A DNA stretch of 64,000 nt, taken from the NCBI RefSeq assembly GCF_050003625.1, contig NC_134397.1:220348537-220412536 (forward strand). The letters are read 5' to 3'. The translations under genes and the position numbers were made by a program. Positions 12,755-24,270 of the stretch are shown here, in pieces; the stretch's first letter is position 1; the number at the start of each line of letters is the position of its first letter. Under the pieces are notes generated by a model, which worked only from the letters and a program-made list of their open reading frames with translations, was not told where the DNA came from and searched no databases. This DNA is from Haematobia irritans. Its lineage: Eukaryota; Arthropoda; Insecta; Diptera; Muscidae.

Positions 12755-13147
12755 ATGGAGCACTATTTCAGCAGGATTGTAAGGCAGAGAGGCAGTACCA
12801 ACTGCTTGCAAACAACCAAATCAACGCTGATTTTTGTGGGCGATGTCCTGATTTCGAGCAGCTTCTACATAGCGCTGATATAATTGCTCATTTTAATAGA
12901 AATATTGCTCAGATGATATAAAATCTTGAGTATAGCATTGGTGGCGTGAAGGCGTGAAAACAGCACTACCTTTCATGCATCTATACTGCATGAATTGGTT
13001 GCAATAACGTAAACGAATGATCATAAACTAGTTTGATTACTCGTTTACGTTATTGCCACCGATTCATCCAGTGTGGATGCACTGTCTACTTTATTGTGTA
13101 CCAAAAATCGCAACTAAACTCTTACTGCTGAAGTATTTTTTGCTAGG
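12755..13147. mobile_element. short TIR element with a long internal hairpin
   Basis: Ends are CCCAGCAAAAA and TTTTTTGCTAGG (imperfect inverted repeats). Inside, 12991-13016 pairs with 13041-13066 across a 24-base loop with two mismatches, sharing the core GCAATAACGTAAACGA; weaker pairing extends to about 12971-13090. Fragments starting CCCAGCAAAA also occur near 4656 and 45828. Non-coding. Confidence 0.5.
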
Positions 13148-13166
13148 ATACTTGTTATGGTTTATA

Positions 13167-14099
13167 AAGGGTGATTCTTTTGAGGTTAGGATTTTCATGC
13201 ATTAGTATTTGACAGATCACGTGGGATTTCAGACATGGTGTCAAAGAGAAAGATGCTCAGTATGCTTTGACATTTCATCATGAATAGACTTACGATCTGC
13301 CACAACGTCGAATTTTCAGTGAATGGGCCCTAGAAAAGTTGGCAGAAAATCCGCTTTTTTATCGACAAATTTTGTTCAGCGATGAGGCTCATTTCTGGTT
13401 GAATGGCTACGTAAATAAGCAAAATTGCCGCATTTGGAGTGAAGAGCAACCAGAAGCCGTTCAAGAACTGCCCATGCATCCCGAAAAATGCACTGTTTGG
13501 TGTGGTTTGTACGCTGGTGGAATCATTGGACCGTATTTTTTCAAAGATGCTGTTGGACGCAACGTTACGGTGAATGGCGATCGCTATCGTTCGATGCTAA
13601 CAAACTTTTTGTTGCCAAAAATGGAAGAACTGAACTTGGTTGACATGTGGTTTCAACAAGATGGCGCTACATGCCACACAGCTCGCGATTCTATGGCCAT
13701 TTTGAGGGAAAACTTCGGAGAACAATTCATCTCAAGAAATGGACCGGTAAGTTGGCCACCAAGATCATGCGATTTGACGCCTTTAGACTATTTTTTGTGG
13801 GGCTACGTCAAGTCTAAAGTCTACAGAAATAAGCCAGCAACTATTCCAGCTTTGGAAGACAACATTTCCGAAGAAATTCGGGCTATTCCGGCCGAAATGC
13901 TCGAAAAAGTTGCCCAAAATTGGACTTTCCGAATGGATCACCTAAGACGCAGCCGCGGTCAACATTTAAATGAAATTATCTTCAAAAAGTAAATGTCATG
14001 GACCAATCTAACGTTTCAAATAAAGAACCGATGAGATTTTGCAAATTTCATGCGTTTTTTTAAAAAAAAAAGTTATCAAGCTCTTAACAAATCACCCTT
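13167..14099 (+). mobile_element. truncated Tc1/mariner-superfamily element, copy 1
   Basis: The element is 933 bp with ends AAGGGTGATT/AATCACCCTT and TA target duplications at 13165-13166 and 14100-14101. It carries the catalytic half of a DDD transposase (about 13339-13992): FSDEAHFWLNG, WFQQDGATCH, then CDLTPLDYFLWG with 36 residues between the last two catalytic Asp. The N-terminal helix-turn-helix region is absent, as in copy 2. The region matching the copy 2 start is out of frame (a one-base difference near 13292), so this copy is broken. It sits sense to the host gene inside the 9.5-kb intron. Confidence 0.85.
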
Positions 14100-14525
14100 T
14101 ACTTATCTGGCGGAAAAGGTCCATTGTAAAATACGATTTTTTCGATAATTTGGCTTTTTCGCATCGATATTTTTTGAACCACTTAACTTATCACAGATGC
14201 AATTATAAACGATTATTCGTCATCTTAATACCTTAACTCGAGATATAATTTGTTTACTGAAAAAAGAGCGAAAAACTAAAAATAACGGGATATCTCAAAA
14301 ACTGTTCCATAAAAAAATGTTTTCGAATTCAGCAGATCAAAATACATAAGAAAACTTGCCTCTCATCAAGGTTACATGAAAAAAACTAAAAATTGTAAAC
14401 TAGTGTAATTGTTTGATAGTTTCGCTTCAAGTAGACGATGCTGATGACACATTTCCAAAGGGAACAATTGTCGTAAGACGCTGGCTATGTTATCGCATTA
14501 AAATTAACCTCTTAAATGTGGACAA
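14100..14525. other. intron sequence, nothing identified
   Basis: AT-rich; no feature recognised. Confidence 0.35.
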
Positions 14526-14902
14526 AATTGAGGCGAAAAAATTTTACTTGGATCCAAAGATTTTGACCTTCCCTTAAGGATTTTGGTATTGATTTCAATT
14601 AGGGATCTGTCTAGCTTTAAATCAAGGATCAATAAAATTAAAGTTAGGGCACAAATGTCATTCATGGAATTTTAAATCTCTTTGTGCGGTATATTAACCC
14701 TGGAAAGTCATCCTTATTTTTTGTACACTAACGTCATCCTTCGTCATTTTGACTACGGCTTTTTTCAAGACCCTATAATTGGCATCGTGAGCAAAATTGA
14801 GAACCAAAATTGAGTTTATTTTATTATTCAATTCGTTTTTAATTAGTATAAAATAAAAATTCATAAAATGGTTGGATTAGTATAAATAACATAAATTTTA
14901 TT

Positions 14903-15238
14903 GGGAGCCATCGTGGTGCAATGGTTAGCATGCCCGCTTTACATACACAAGGTCGTGGGTTCGATTCCTGCTTCGACCGAACAATAAAAAGTTTTTCAGC
15001 GGCGGATTATTCCACCTCAGTAACGCTAGTGATTTTCTTAAGGTTTCAAAGCTTCTCTAAGTGGTTTCACTGCAATGTGGAACGCCGTTCGGACTCGGCT
15101 ATAAAAAGGAGGTCCCTTGTCAATGAGCTTAACATGGAATCGGGCAGCACTCAGTGATAAGAGAGAAGTTAACCAATGTGGTATCACAATGGACTAAGTG
15201 AGCCTGATACATCGGGCTGCCACCTAACCTAACCTAAC
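14903..15238 (+). mobile_element. tRNA-derived SINE, copy 2
   Basis: It has the same architecture as copy 1: GGGAGCCATCGTGGTGCAAT, B box GGGTTCGATTCC, body, and a tail with three CCTAA-type repeats. It is sense to the host gene within the intron. I see no convincing target duplication. Confidence 0.8.
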
Positions 15239-15276
15239 TTAAATAAAGCTATTCAAGTGGAAACAAATACCAGTTT

Positions 15277-17163
15277 AAACAAGTATATACGACCGTAAGT
15301 TCGGCCAGGCCGAAGCTTATGTACCCTCCGCCATGGATTGCGTAGAAACTTCTACTGAAGACTGTCATCCACAATCGCATTACTTGGGTTGCGGTAACAC
15401 TTGCCGATGGCAAGGTATCTTAAAACTTCCTAACACCGTCTTCTAAATTACAAGGTAGTCCATACGTAGTATATATTAAATTAAAAAGGGTCGATTAAAT
15501 ACGTATATAATTAAGTTAAAAGTTTCTATAGAAATAACATTTTGACAAAATAAATTTTGACAACATTTTCTATAGAAGTAAAATTTGGAAAAAATTTTCT
15601 ATAGAAATAAAATTTGGAAAAAAATTTCTATAGAAATAAAATTTTGACAAAATGTACAATTTTCTATAGAAATAAAATTTTTACAAAATTTTCTATAGAA
15701 ATAACATTTTGACAATGTTTTCCATAAAAATAAAATTTTGGTAGATTATTTTTGACTCGAGTGGCAACCATGAATATGAACCGATATGGACCAATTTTTG
15801 TGTGATTGGGGATCGGCTATATATAACTATTGACCGAAATGGACCAATTTTGGCATTGATATTAGCGGCCTTATACTAACACCACGTTGCAAATTTTAAA
15901 CGGATCGGATGAATTTTGCTTCTCCAAGAGGCTCCGGAGATCAAATCTGGGGAACGGTTTATATGGGGGCTATATATAATTATGGACCGATATGGACCAA
16001 TTCTTGCGTGTTTGTTAGAGACGACATTCTAACACCATGTTCCAAATTTCAACCGGATCGGATGAATTTTGCTCCTCCAAGAGGCTCCGGAGGTCAAATC
16101 TGGGAATCGATTTATATGGGGGCTACATATAATTATGGACCGATATGGACCAATTTTTGCAATGTCATTAGAGAACATATACCAACACCATATACCAAAT
16201 TTCAGCCGGATCGGATGAAATTTTCGTTTCTTAGAGGCTCAGCAAGCCAAATCGGGGGATCGGTTTATATGGGGGCTATATGTAATTATGGACCGATATG
16301 GACCAATTTTTGCATGGTTATTAGAGACCATATACTAACAACATGTACCAAATTTCAGCCGGATCGGATGAAATTTGCTTCTCTTAGAGCGATCGCAAGC
16401 CAAATTTGGGGGTCCGTTTATATGGGGGCTATACGTAAAAGTGGGCCGATATGAACCAATTTTTGCATGGTTATTACAGACCATATACTAACACCATGTA
16501 CCAAATTTCAGCCGGATCGGATGAAATTTGCTTCTCTTAGAGCGATCGCAAGCCAAATTTGGTGGTACGTTTATATGGGGGCTATACGTAAAAGTGGACC
16601 GATATGGACCAATTTTTGCATGGTTGTTAGAGACCATATTCTAACACCATGTACCAAATTTCAGACGGATCGGATGAAATTTGCTTCTCTTAGCGCAATC
16701 ACAAGCCAAATTTGGGGGTCCGTTTATGTGGGGACTATACGTAAAAGTGGACCGATATGGACCTATTCCTGCATGTTTGTTAGAGACCATATACTAACAC
16801 CATGTACCAAATTTCAGACGGATCGGATGAAATTTGCTTCTCTTAGCGCAATCACATGCCAAATTTGGGGGTCCGTTTATATGGGGGCTATACGTAAAAG
16901 TGGACCGATATGGCCCATTTGCAATACCATCCGACCTACATCGATAACAACTACTTGTGCCAAGTTTCAAGTCGATAGCTTGTTTCGTTCGGAAGTTAGC
17001 GTGATTTCAACAGACGGACGGACGGACATGCTCAAATCGACTCAGAATTTCACCACGACCCAGAATATATATACTTTATGGGGTCTTAGAGCAATATTTC
17101 GATGTGTTACAAACGGAATGACAAAGTTAATATACCCCCATCCTATGGTGGAGGGTATAAAAA
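15277..17163 (-). mobile_element. DINE/INE-1-like element, family A, complete (A4)
   Basis: Head and hairpin (AACAAGTATATACG, then CGGCCAGGCCG) are followed by the subterminal repeat GTACCCTCCGCCATGG and a short minisatellite run with the TTTCTATAGAAA core (15530-15745). About eight tandem units of 153 bp, a short GACGGACGGACG tract and a tail ending GGTGGAGGGTATAAAAA complete it. The open frame runs 15909-16454 and 16467-17174, broken only by one TGA where other units have TGG. Confidence 0.85.
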
Positions 17164-17459
17164 TCAAATTATAATATATACTTCAATATGGTGGAATTTG
17201 CTTGTCCAAAAATTTCGATTCCGTAATCTTTAACATCACGAAAATATTGTTTCAGTGTAGCTGTTCATTCTGTATTTATATTTATTTTAAATATTTATAG
17301 TTTTGAAATTGTCAATATTGATATATGAAAAATGATTCCGAATGTACAACCTCTGTCCCATCTACTGCCTGATTAGCTCCTTCTTGTATTATATGCTCTT
17401 TGTAAATCTCTTTAAAAACGTTTCTCTACATGAGTAAGAGAAGATTCATTTGTCATTTA

Positions 17460-18394
17460 AAGGGTGATTTGTTAAGAGCTTGATAACTTTTTTTTAAAAA
17501 AAAAACGCATAAAATTTGTAAAATCTCATCGGTTCTTTATTTGAAACGTTAGATTGGTCCATGACATTTACTTTTTGAAGATAATTTCATTTAAATGTTG
17601 ACCGCGGCTGCGTCTTAGGTGGTCCATTCGGAAAGTCCAATTTTGGACAACTTTTTCGAGCATTTCGGCCGGAATAGCCCGAATTTCTTCGGAAATGTTG
17701 TCTTCCAAAGCTGGAATAGTTGCTGGCTTATTTCTGTAGACTTTAGACTTGACGTAGCCCCACAAAAAATAGTCTAAAGGCGTCAAATCGCATGATCTTG
17801 GTGGCCAACTTACCGGTCCATTTCTTGAGATGAATTGTTCTCCGAAGTTTTCCCTCAAAATGGCCATAGAATCGCGAGCTGTGTGGCATGTAGCGCCATC
17901 TTGTTGAAACCACATGTCAACCAAGTTCAGTTCTTCCATTTTTGGCAACAAAAAGTTTGTTAGCATCGAACGATAGCGATCGCCATTCACCGTAACGTTG
18001 CGTCCAACAGCATCTTTGAAAAAATACGGTCCAATGATTCCACCAGCGTACAAACCACACCAAACAGTGCATTTTTCGGGATGCATGGGCAGTTCTTGAA
18101 CGGCTTCTGGTTGCTCTTCACTCCAAATGCGGCAATTTTGCTTATTTACGTAGCCATTCAACCAGAAATGAGCCTCATCGCTGAACAAAATTTGTCGATA
18201 AAAAAGCGGATTTTCTGCCAACTTTTCTAGGGCCCATTCACTGAAAATTCGACGTTGTGGCTCGTTAGTAAGTCTATTCATGATGAAATGTCAAAGCATA
18301 CTGAGCATCTTTCTCTTTGACACCATGTCTGAAATCCCACGTGATCTGTCAAATACTAATGCATGAAAATCCTAACCTCAAAAGAATCACCCTT
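17460..18394 (-). mobile_element. truncated Tc1/mariner-superfamily element, copy 2 (inverted)
   Basis: The element is 935 bp with ends AAGGGTGATT/AATCACCCTT and TA duplications at 17458-17459 and 18395-18396. It is intact relative to copy 1: an ATG at 18281 opens a 237-residue frame (to 17568) starting MNRLTNEPQRRIFSEW and holding all three catalytic Asp. Superfamily transposases are about 340 residues, so the DNA-binding N-terminus is missing. Over the 217 residues shared with copy 1 I find one difference (Val for Ala), so the two are recent relatives. It lies antisense to the host gene in the same intron. Confidence 0.87.
17568..18281 (-). CDS. N-terminally truncated DDD transposase (237 aa)
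   Basis: Catalytic-domain-only protein of the IS630/Tc1/mariner superfamily. D1 is in ILFSDEAHF, D2 in FQQDGATCHTA, D3 in PPRSCDLTPLDYF, followed by the usual WGYVKSKVY. The first about 100 residues normal for the family (paired-type HTH and nuclear localisation) are absent, so it probably cannot bind its own ends without a partner. Whether it is expressed cannot be read from the sequence. Confidence 0.75.
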   Translation of the reverse strand: MNRLTNEPQRRIFSEWALEKLAENPLFYRQILFSDEAHFWLNGYVNKQNCRIWSEEQPEAVQELPMHPEKCTVWCGLYAGGIIGPYFFKDAVGRNVTVNGDRYRSMLTNFLLPKMEELNLVDMWFQQDGATCHTARDSMAILRENFGEQFISRNGPVSWPPRSCDLTPLDYFLWGYVKSKVYRNKPATIPALEDNISEEIRAIPAEMLEKVVQNWTFRMDHLRRSRGQHLNEIIFKK

Positions 18395-18969
18395 TATAAA
18401 CGGTTTATAAGCGATGATAGCCACATTCTATAGCCGTTTTGAAAGTATATCTCCAAGCATTCCTTCTATAAACATGATGATGGATTTATATCGATGTCTC
18501 CATTCCAAATTATGTTAGTCTGAAAAGTGAATTTTACAGGAAACAAGTTCAAAGTTTTTTTTTTTGGAATTTCTCAAAAACCGTATAAGTTCACTATATT
18601 CACTATTTTCGGTCTTAAAATCATGTTTATTGTAGATTTTTTTTTAGTATGTACGAATTCAAAATAGTGATAATAGAACATGGCTAAAAATTACTTAGAC
18701 CACTTTAGACCGAACAAAGCTTTTTGCTCTTTTTGCATTGGAAATCTTTAAAACTTTAGTCACAGGCTACGTACAATATTAACGATAACTTTTGATAGAA
18801 GTGTCCAATAAATTCGAACTTTTGACAGGATGCAATTCACATCAATCCTAATAAAAAACAACGAACTCCATCAAAAAAGTCGACTTAGCGTACTCTGGAA
18901 TGAGGACATCGATACGATAATTTTTGATAATGACCAACGCCTTCATGTCTATGTTCAATTCCTTTCCAG
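18395..18969. other. 3' part of the 9.5-kb intron
   Basis: No element recognised. It ends in the acceptor TTCCTTTCCAG at 18959-18969. An alternative acceptor (TTTGACAG near 18828) would meet an in-frame TAA at 18918 and is not preferred. Confidence 0.45.
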
Positions 18970-19267
18970 AATCTCTTTGCTCTTCGAAGACACAATCAAC
19001 AGCAGTTGCTACACAAAAACTACAACAACAACAACAACAGCCATCGGTGGAATGGCCCCAACAGAAAAATCAAAGTTTACAAAAAAATCTTGCTCAACTG
19101 GCAGCGAGTAACCCAAATCCACATCAACATTTCCATCATTCGCATTCCCACTCTCATGTCCATCAGCATCAACACCAGCTTATGCCAGCGCAACATCAAC
19201 AACAACAGCAACAGCCCCACCAGTTTCTGCCGCAGGTGCAACATCTTCATCAGCATTTGAACAATGA
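18970..19267 (+). CDS. unrecognised host gene, Gln/His-rich exon
   Basis: The acceptor is TTTCCAG; the donor is GTGAGT at 19268. The first two bases complete a Gln codon with base 9450, and the exon ends in phase 2 (GA). The translation is highly polar: KLQQQQQQPSVEW, then NPNPHQHFHHSHSHSHVHQH, then QHQQQQQQPHQFLP. Tandem CAR/CAY codons explain the alternative open frames here, which are shadows. A low-complexity linker of this kind is common in fly regulatory proteins; no fold can be assigned. The exon is confirmed by phase agreement on both sides. Confidence 0.8.
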
Positions 19268-19421
19268 GTGAGTATCAAAAGTTCTATTTTTGTGTTCATC
19301 ATAGAAATTCTATGGAATTAAAATCCCGATTACACATGCTGCAAGAACGTAATGGCAACACGGTTGCCACAATTGGTAGAATTCTACCAAATATGGTAGA
19401 CTTTTTACTGGTAGATTGGTT

Positions 19422-20576
19422 CACTGAAAAAAGCATGCCTGGTTTCAAAGATTTTGTCTTTAACAATTTTGGTATTGATTCCGAGCCAAAGAAGCGGAGA
19501 ATTCCAGTAAAGATACTTTTAAGACACAATTCTCTTAATTAAATTTGGGTTTTGTGTACTTGACTCTAGGAAGCAAATTTTCATTTTTCGCTTTTTCAGA
19601 TTTTTTTCTTCATATGCTTTAAGAACAAATTTTTTTCCAAATTAAGACTCGATTTCCACTAGAAATTATGCTATGTTTCAAGTAAAAAAACCTCTTTAAA
19701 ATAAAGTGTTGAAAAACAAGTCCTACACTGAAAAAACAGTGAACCCACCAGGAAAGATAACTTTCGATTAATTTTAGAAAATTTTGAATTTTTTTAGAAA
19801 ATTTTAACTAAACAGTATTACAAGCGCTGGCATCACTCCGATATGGTAAAAATAAGTAAATATTTTTCGACAAATTCAAGAAAATTTATTAGACATAACT
19901 AAGTTTTTGCACTTGTTAAAGAAAATTTTGTAGTTTTAAGAGAAATCTTGGAGTTCAAAATTGCAAGAATGTCTTTAGTGCCATACGAAGTTCATGATGG
20001 ACACATTTTTGGTAAAATTTACTAATTTAAAGAAATAATGAACTATTTTTTGAGAAATACGAAATTAGGAAACCTTTATGCTTTATTTTTGTATAATTTT
20101 TTCCTGTGTTTTAGTTCATTTAACTAACGTACGCAAAAAATTATTTGAGTAAAGTAAACTTTTTCCAAACATAATGATTCTATGAACTAATATAAAGTTA
20201 AATTGGCTTTAGTGAAATAGAGAGTTCACTTTTTTTTTGAGTGTATTTTTGAACGATTTTTTGCTTTGTAGTCAAGATGCAAAAAGACAACAAATTTAAA
20301 GACAATTTCATTAATTTTAAAGAATTTTTCTGAATTATTAAAGTCAAGTTGACCTCAGCCCAAACATTTTTTCTTTCATGTTATAATACCCATTTTTAAG
20401 TAAAATCACTTAACTATAAGGACAATACGACTTTATTGTTGTTAAGTTGATCGATTTTTGGACAGAGAAAAAAAGCTTCATATCAGAGAAATGCGTCTTC
20501 GATGCTAAGCAAAATTGACATTCGTATTTTAAGGACATGAAATCTTTACCCTCAAGACAATATTTTTTTCAGTGTA
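19422..20576 (+). mobile_element. family D MITE (D3) carrying a second MITE
   Basis: The outer element runs from CACTGAAAAAAGCATGCC to TTTTTTTCAGTGTA. At 19726-20243 a different element (start CACTGAAAAAACAGTGAAC, end GTTCACTTTTTTTTTGAGTG) interrupts it at a duplicated TA. A second copy of the inner element lies around 40985-43170, itself split by DINE A8. Confidence 0.6.
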
Positions 20577-20635
20577 GAATTATTGATGCTTTGGTAGATT
20601 TTGCAGAATATTCCTCTACAACCAAGAGGTACTTC

Positions 20636-23030
20636 ACATGTTTTCTATAAAATTTTCTATAGAAATAACATTTTGACAAAATTTTCTATAGGAAAACAAA
20701 GTTATACAAATTTCTATAGAAAAAAAAATTGACAACATTTTCTGTAGAAATAAGTTTTTGACAAAATTTTCTATGGAAATAAAATTTTGACACAATTTTC
20801 TATATAAATAAAATTCTGACATAATTTTATATAGAAATAACATTTTGAGAAAACTTTCTATAGAAATAAAATGTTGACAAAATTTTCTACAGAAATAAAA
20901 TTTTGACAAAATTTTCTATTGAAAAAAAAAAATTTGTATAATTTTCTACAGAAATAAAATTTTGGCAAACTTTTCTGTAGAAATAAAATTTTGCCAAAAT
21001 TTTCTATATAAGTAAACTTTTGGTAAAATTTTCTATAGAAGTATACATTTTGACAATATTTTCTGTAGAAATAAATTTTGGCAAAATTTTCTATAGAAAT
21101 AAAATTTTGACAAAATTTTCTAAGGAAATAAAATTTTCTATAGAAATAAAATTTTGACAAAATGTTCTATAGAAATAAAATTTTAACAAAATTTTCTATA
21201 GAAATAAAATTTTAACAAAATTTTCTATAGAAATAAAATTTTGACAAGTTTTTCTATAGGTATAAAATTTGGACAAAATTTCTTAGAAAATTTTGACAAA
21301 ATTTTCTAAGGAAATAAAATTTTCTATAGAAATAAAATTTAGACAAAATGTTCTATAGAAATAAAATTTTAACAAATTTTTCTATAGAAATAAAATTTTG
21401 ACAAGATTTTCTATAGGTATAAAATTTTCTATAGAAATAACATTTTGACAAAATTTTCTATAGAAATAAAATTTTGGCAAAATTTTCTATAGAAATAAAA
21501 TTTTGACAAAAATTTTCTATAGAAATAACATTTTGACAAAAATTTTCTATAGAAATAAAATGTTGACAAAATTTTCTATAGAAATAAAATGTTGACAAAA
21601 ATTTCTACAGAAATATTGGAATAAAAATTTGGATAAAATTTTCTATAGGTATAACATTTTGACAAAAGTTTCCATAGAAATAAAATTTTGATAAAATTTT
21701 CTATAGAAATAAAATTTTGAAAAAAATTTCTATAGAAAAAAATTTTACATAATTTTATATAGAAATACAATTTTGACAAAATTTTCTGTAGAAATAAATT
21801 TTTGACAAAAAATTTGCTATGGAAATAAAATTTTGACACAATTTTCTATACAAATAAAATTCTGACATAATTTTATATAGAAATAAAATTTTGACAAAAC
21901 TTTTTATATAAATTTTGGGAAAATTTTCTACAGAAATAAAATTTTGACAAAATTTTCTATATAAATAAACTTTTGGTAAAATTTTCTATAGAAATATACA
22001 TAATAAAATTTTCTATAGAAATAAAATTTTGACAAAATTTTCTACAGAAATAAAATTTTGACAAAATTTTCTATAGAAATAAAACTTTAACAAAATTTTC
22101 TATAGAAATAAAATTTTCACAAAATTTTCTGTAGAAATAAAATTTTAACGATATTTTCTATAGGTATAAAATTTTGACAAAATTTTATATAGAAATACAA
22201 TTTTGACAAAATTTTCTATAGAAATAAAATTTTGACAAAATTTTCTATAGAAATAAAATGTTGACAAAATTTTCTACGGAAATAAAGTTTTGACAAAATT
22301 TTCTATAGAAATAAAATTTTAAATAAATTCTATATAAATTTTGACAAAATTTTCTATAGAAATAAAATTTTAATAAAATGTTCTATAGAAATAAAATATT
22401 AACGAAATTTTCTATAGAAATAAAATTTTGACAAAATTTTCTATGGAAATAAAGTTTTGACAAAATTTTCTATAGAAATAAAATTTTAAGAAAATTTTGT
22501 ATAGAATTAAAATTTTGACAAAATTTTCTATAGAAATAAAATTTTCTATAGAATTAAAATTTTAACAAAATTTTCTATACAAATTTTGAAAAAAAAACTT
22601 ATAGAAATAAAATTTTAACAAAATTTTCTATAGAAAAAAAATTAACAAAATTTTCTATAGAAATAAAATTTTGACAAAATGCTCTATATAAATAAAATTT
22701 TAACAAAATTTTGAAAAATTTTTCTATAGAAATAAAATTTTGAAAAAAAAATTCTATAGCAATAAAATTTTAACAAAATTTGCTATAGAAATAAAATGTT
22801 AACAAAATTTTCTATAGAAATAAAATTTTAAAAAATTTTTATATACATTTTGACAATATTTTCTGTAGAAATAAATTTTGGCAAAATTTTCTATAGAAAT
22901 AAAATTTTGACAAAATTTTCTAAGGAAATAAAATTTTCTATAGAAATAAAATTTTGACAAAATGTTCTATAGAAATAAAATTTTCACAAAATTTTCTATA
23001 GAAATTAAATTTTGGAAAAAAAAATATTTT
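20636..23030. repeat. 2.4-kb array of a 29-bp minisatellite
   Basis: The unit contains the perfect palindrome TTTCTATAGAAA followed by TAAAATTTTGACAAAA; the exact spacing measured at 21196-21225 is 29 bp. About 80 units fit, with point changes, small deletions and local higher-order repeats. The same unit occurs as short runs inside family A DINE elements (15530-15745, 12395-12530, 27040-27230, 30170-30250, 38905-39400). Here the right edge passes into the family A junction (GGTAGATTATTTATGGC, about 23070), so this is an expanded internal array of such an element in a host intron. Confidence 0.88.
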
Positions 23031-24045
23031 TTTGTTTCGAGTTTTATGGTAATATTTTCTCCAAATATTGGTAGATTATTTATGGCACTAGTGGCAACCA
23101 TGAGTGACTTTTATACAGCCATCCACCATATGGCCATTCACCATATTTCAAGTCGTCTTTTAAAATGTTGTTGCTCAGGGTTGATAAAGTTGACACTTTT
23201 GTGTTTTTTTTTTATACAATTCGACTGCCAAAAGCACCGTGGCACGACCGCGAGCCATTTGGTACTTTTTCATCACAGTTACTCTATATTGAGTTATTCT
23301 GCCCTAATTGTGAACGTTTCTCAGATATCAACTTTTTTTCTCAGATATCAAATTGAGGATATTTTAGTTTTTATTACACGATCTCAACATTTTTGAGAGG
23401 CCCTGAGCCGGTTGCCACAGTTGGTAGAATTCTGCAAAAATTGTAATTTTTTACTGTTTTGTAGATTGGTAGAATTCTTGAATTCGGTACGTATTGCAAG
23501 GAGGTATTTCTTAAAATTTTCCAAAATATAAATAACATTTTGACCAAATTTTTTATAGAAATAAAATATTGAAAAAGAAATCTATAAGAATACAATTTTT
23601 CCTATAGAAATAAAACTTTGACAAAATTTCCTATAGAATAAAAATTGAACAAAATTTTCTATGAAAATAAAATTTTGACAAAATTTCCTAAAGAAATAAA
23701 TTTTTGACAAAATTTTCTATAGAAATAAAATTTTTAAAAAATTTATATAAATAAAATTTTCACAAAATTTTCGCAGAAATAAAATTTTTTGCAGAAATAA
23801 AATTTTGATGAAATTTTCTATAGAAATAAAATTTTTCAAAATAAAATTTTTTAGTAAATCTAAAAAAAAAAAATGTCCAAATCGGTCTAGATTTAATTAT
23901 ACGTATACTTTTACAATAGTCTTTAGCACCTTTTATCTTCGAAAAGTACTTTTTTAATACACTTTTAGTACTTTTTCGCCAACATCATTTATCATCCCTG
24001 TTGTTGCTATTCATTCAGAAATTGTTCTTCCATATTTTTCTCCAG
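23031..24045. other. intron remainder with a second short minisatellite run
   Basis: A family A junction is at about 23070-23105, unassigned sequence follows to 23520, then degenerate 29-bp units at about 23520-23860. The stretch ends at the acceptor TTTTTCTCCAG (24035-24045). Confidence 0.5.
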
Positions 24046-24204
24046 ACAACGTACACCCCGAGAGTATATCGATGTTCCTTTACCGAAATCGGTAGTTAAA
24101 TCTATTGCCCTAAGAAATACCGAAGATGAGGCAACACCACCATCTTCTTCCTCACCATTTATGCTGAAATATAATGCTTGCCAACCCGTCAACAATATAA
24201 ATAT
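24046..24204 (+). CDS. unrecognised host gene, exon
   Basis: It joins the preceding phase-2 donor to make a Glu codon and ends in phase 2 before GTAAGT at 24205. It encodes QRTPREYIDVPLPKSVVKSI, then a Ser-rich TPPSSSSPFMLKYNACQP. No domain is recognised. The intron after it is 66 bp, the only one in the gene free of transposons. Confidence 0.82.
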
Positions 24205-24270
24205 GTAAGTATCCGAACAAAACTATGAATGCGAATGTGATAATAATAAAAACAAATGAAATTCCTCTAG

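Larger units (their letters stand above)
14526..17258 (+). mobile_element. family D MITE split by a SINE and a DINE element (D8)
   Basis: D-family sequence is present at about 14526-14690, again at 15240-15276 (AAACAAATACCAGTTTA, also in D1 near 1930), and ends at about 17215-17258 with a TTTCAGTGTAG terminus that parallels the D1 end at 2318-2361. Between these lie SINE copy 2 and DINE A4, which therefore inserted later. Confidence 0.55.

Noticed and set aside
19264..19542. A 92-residue frame reading past the exon donor
   Set aside because: It overlaps the splice donor at 19268 and runs into a family D MITE.
20634..21839. Several 70-100-residue Phe/Tyr/Lys-rich frames
   Set aside because: They are translations of the 29-bp minisatellite and not genes.
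20636..23030. A CRISPR-like array
   Set aside because: Units are contiguous, with no unique spacers; this is a tandem minisatellite in an animal genome.
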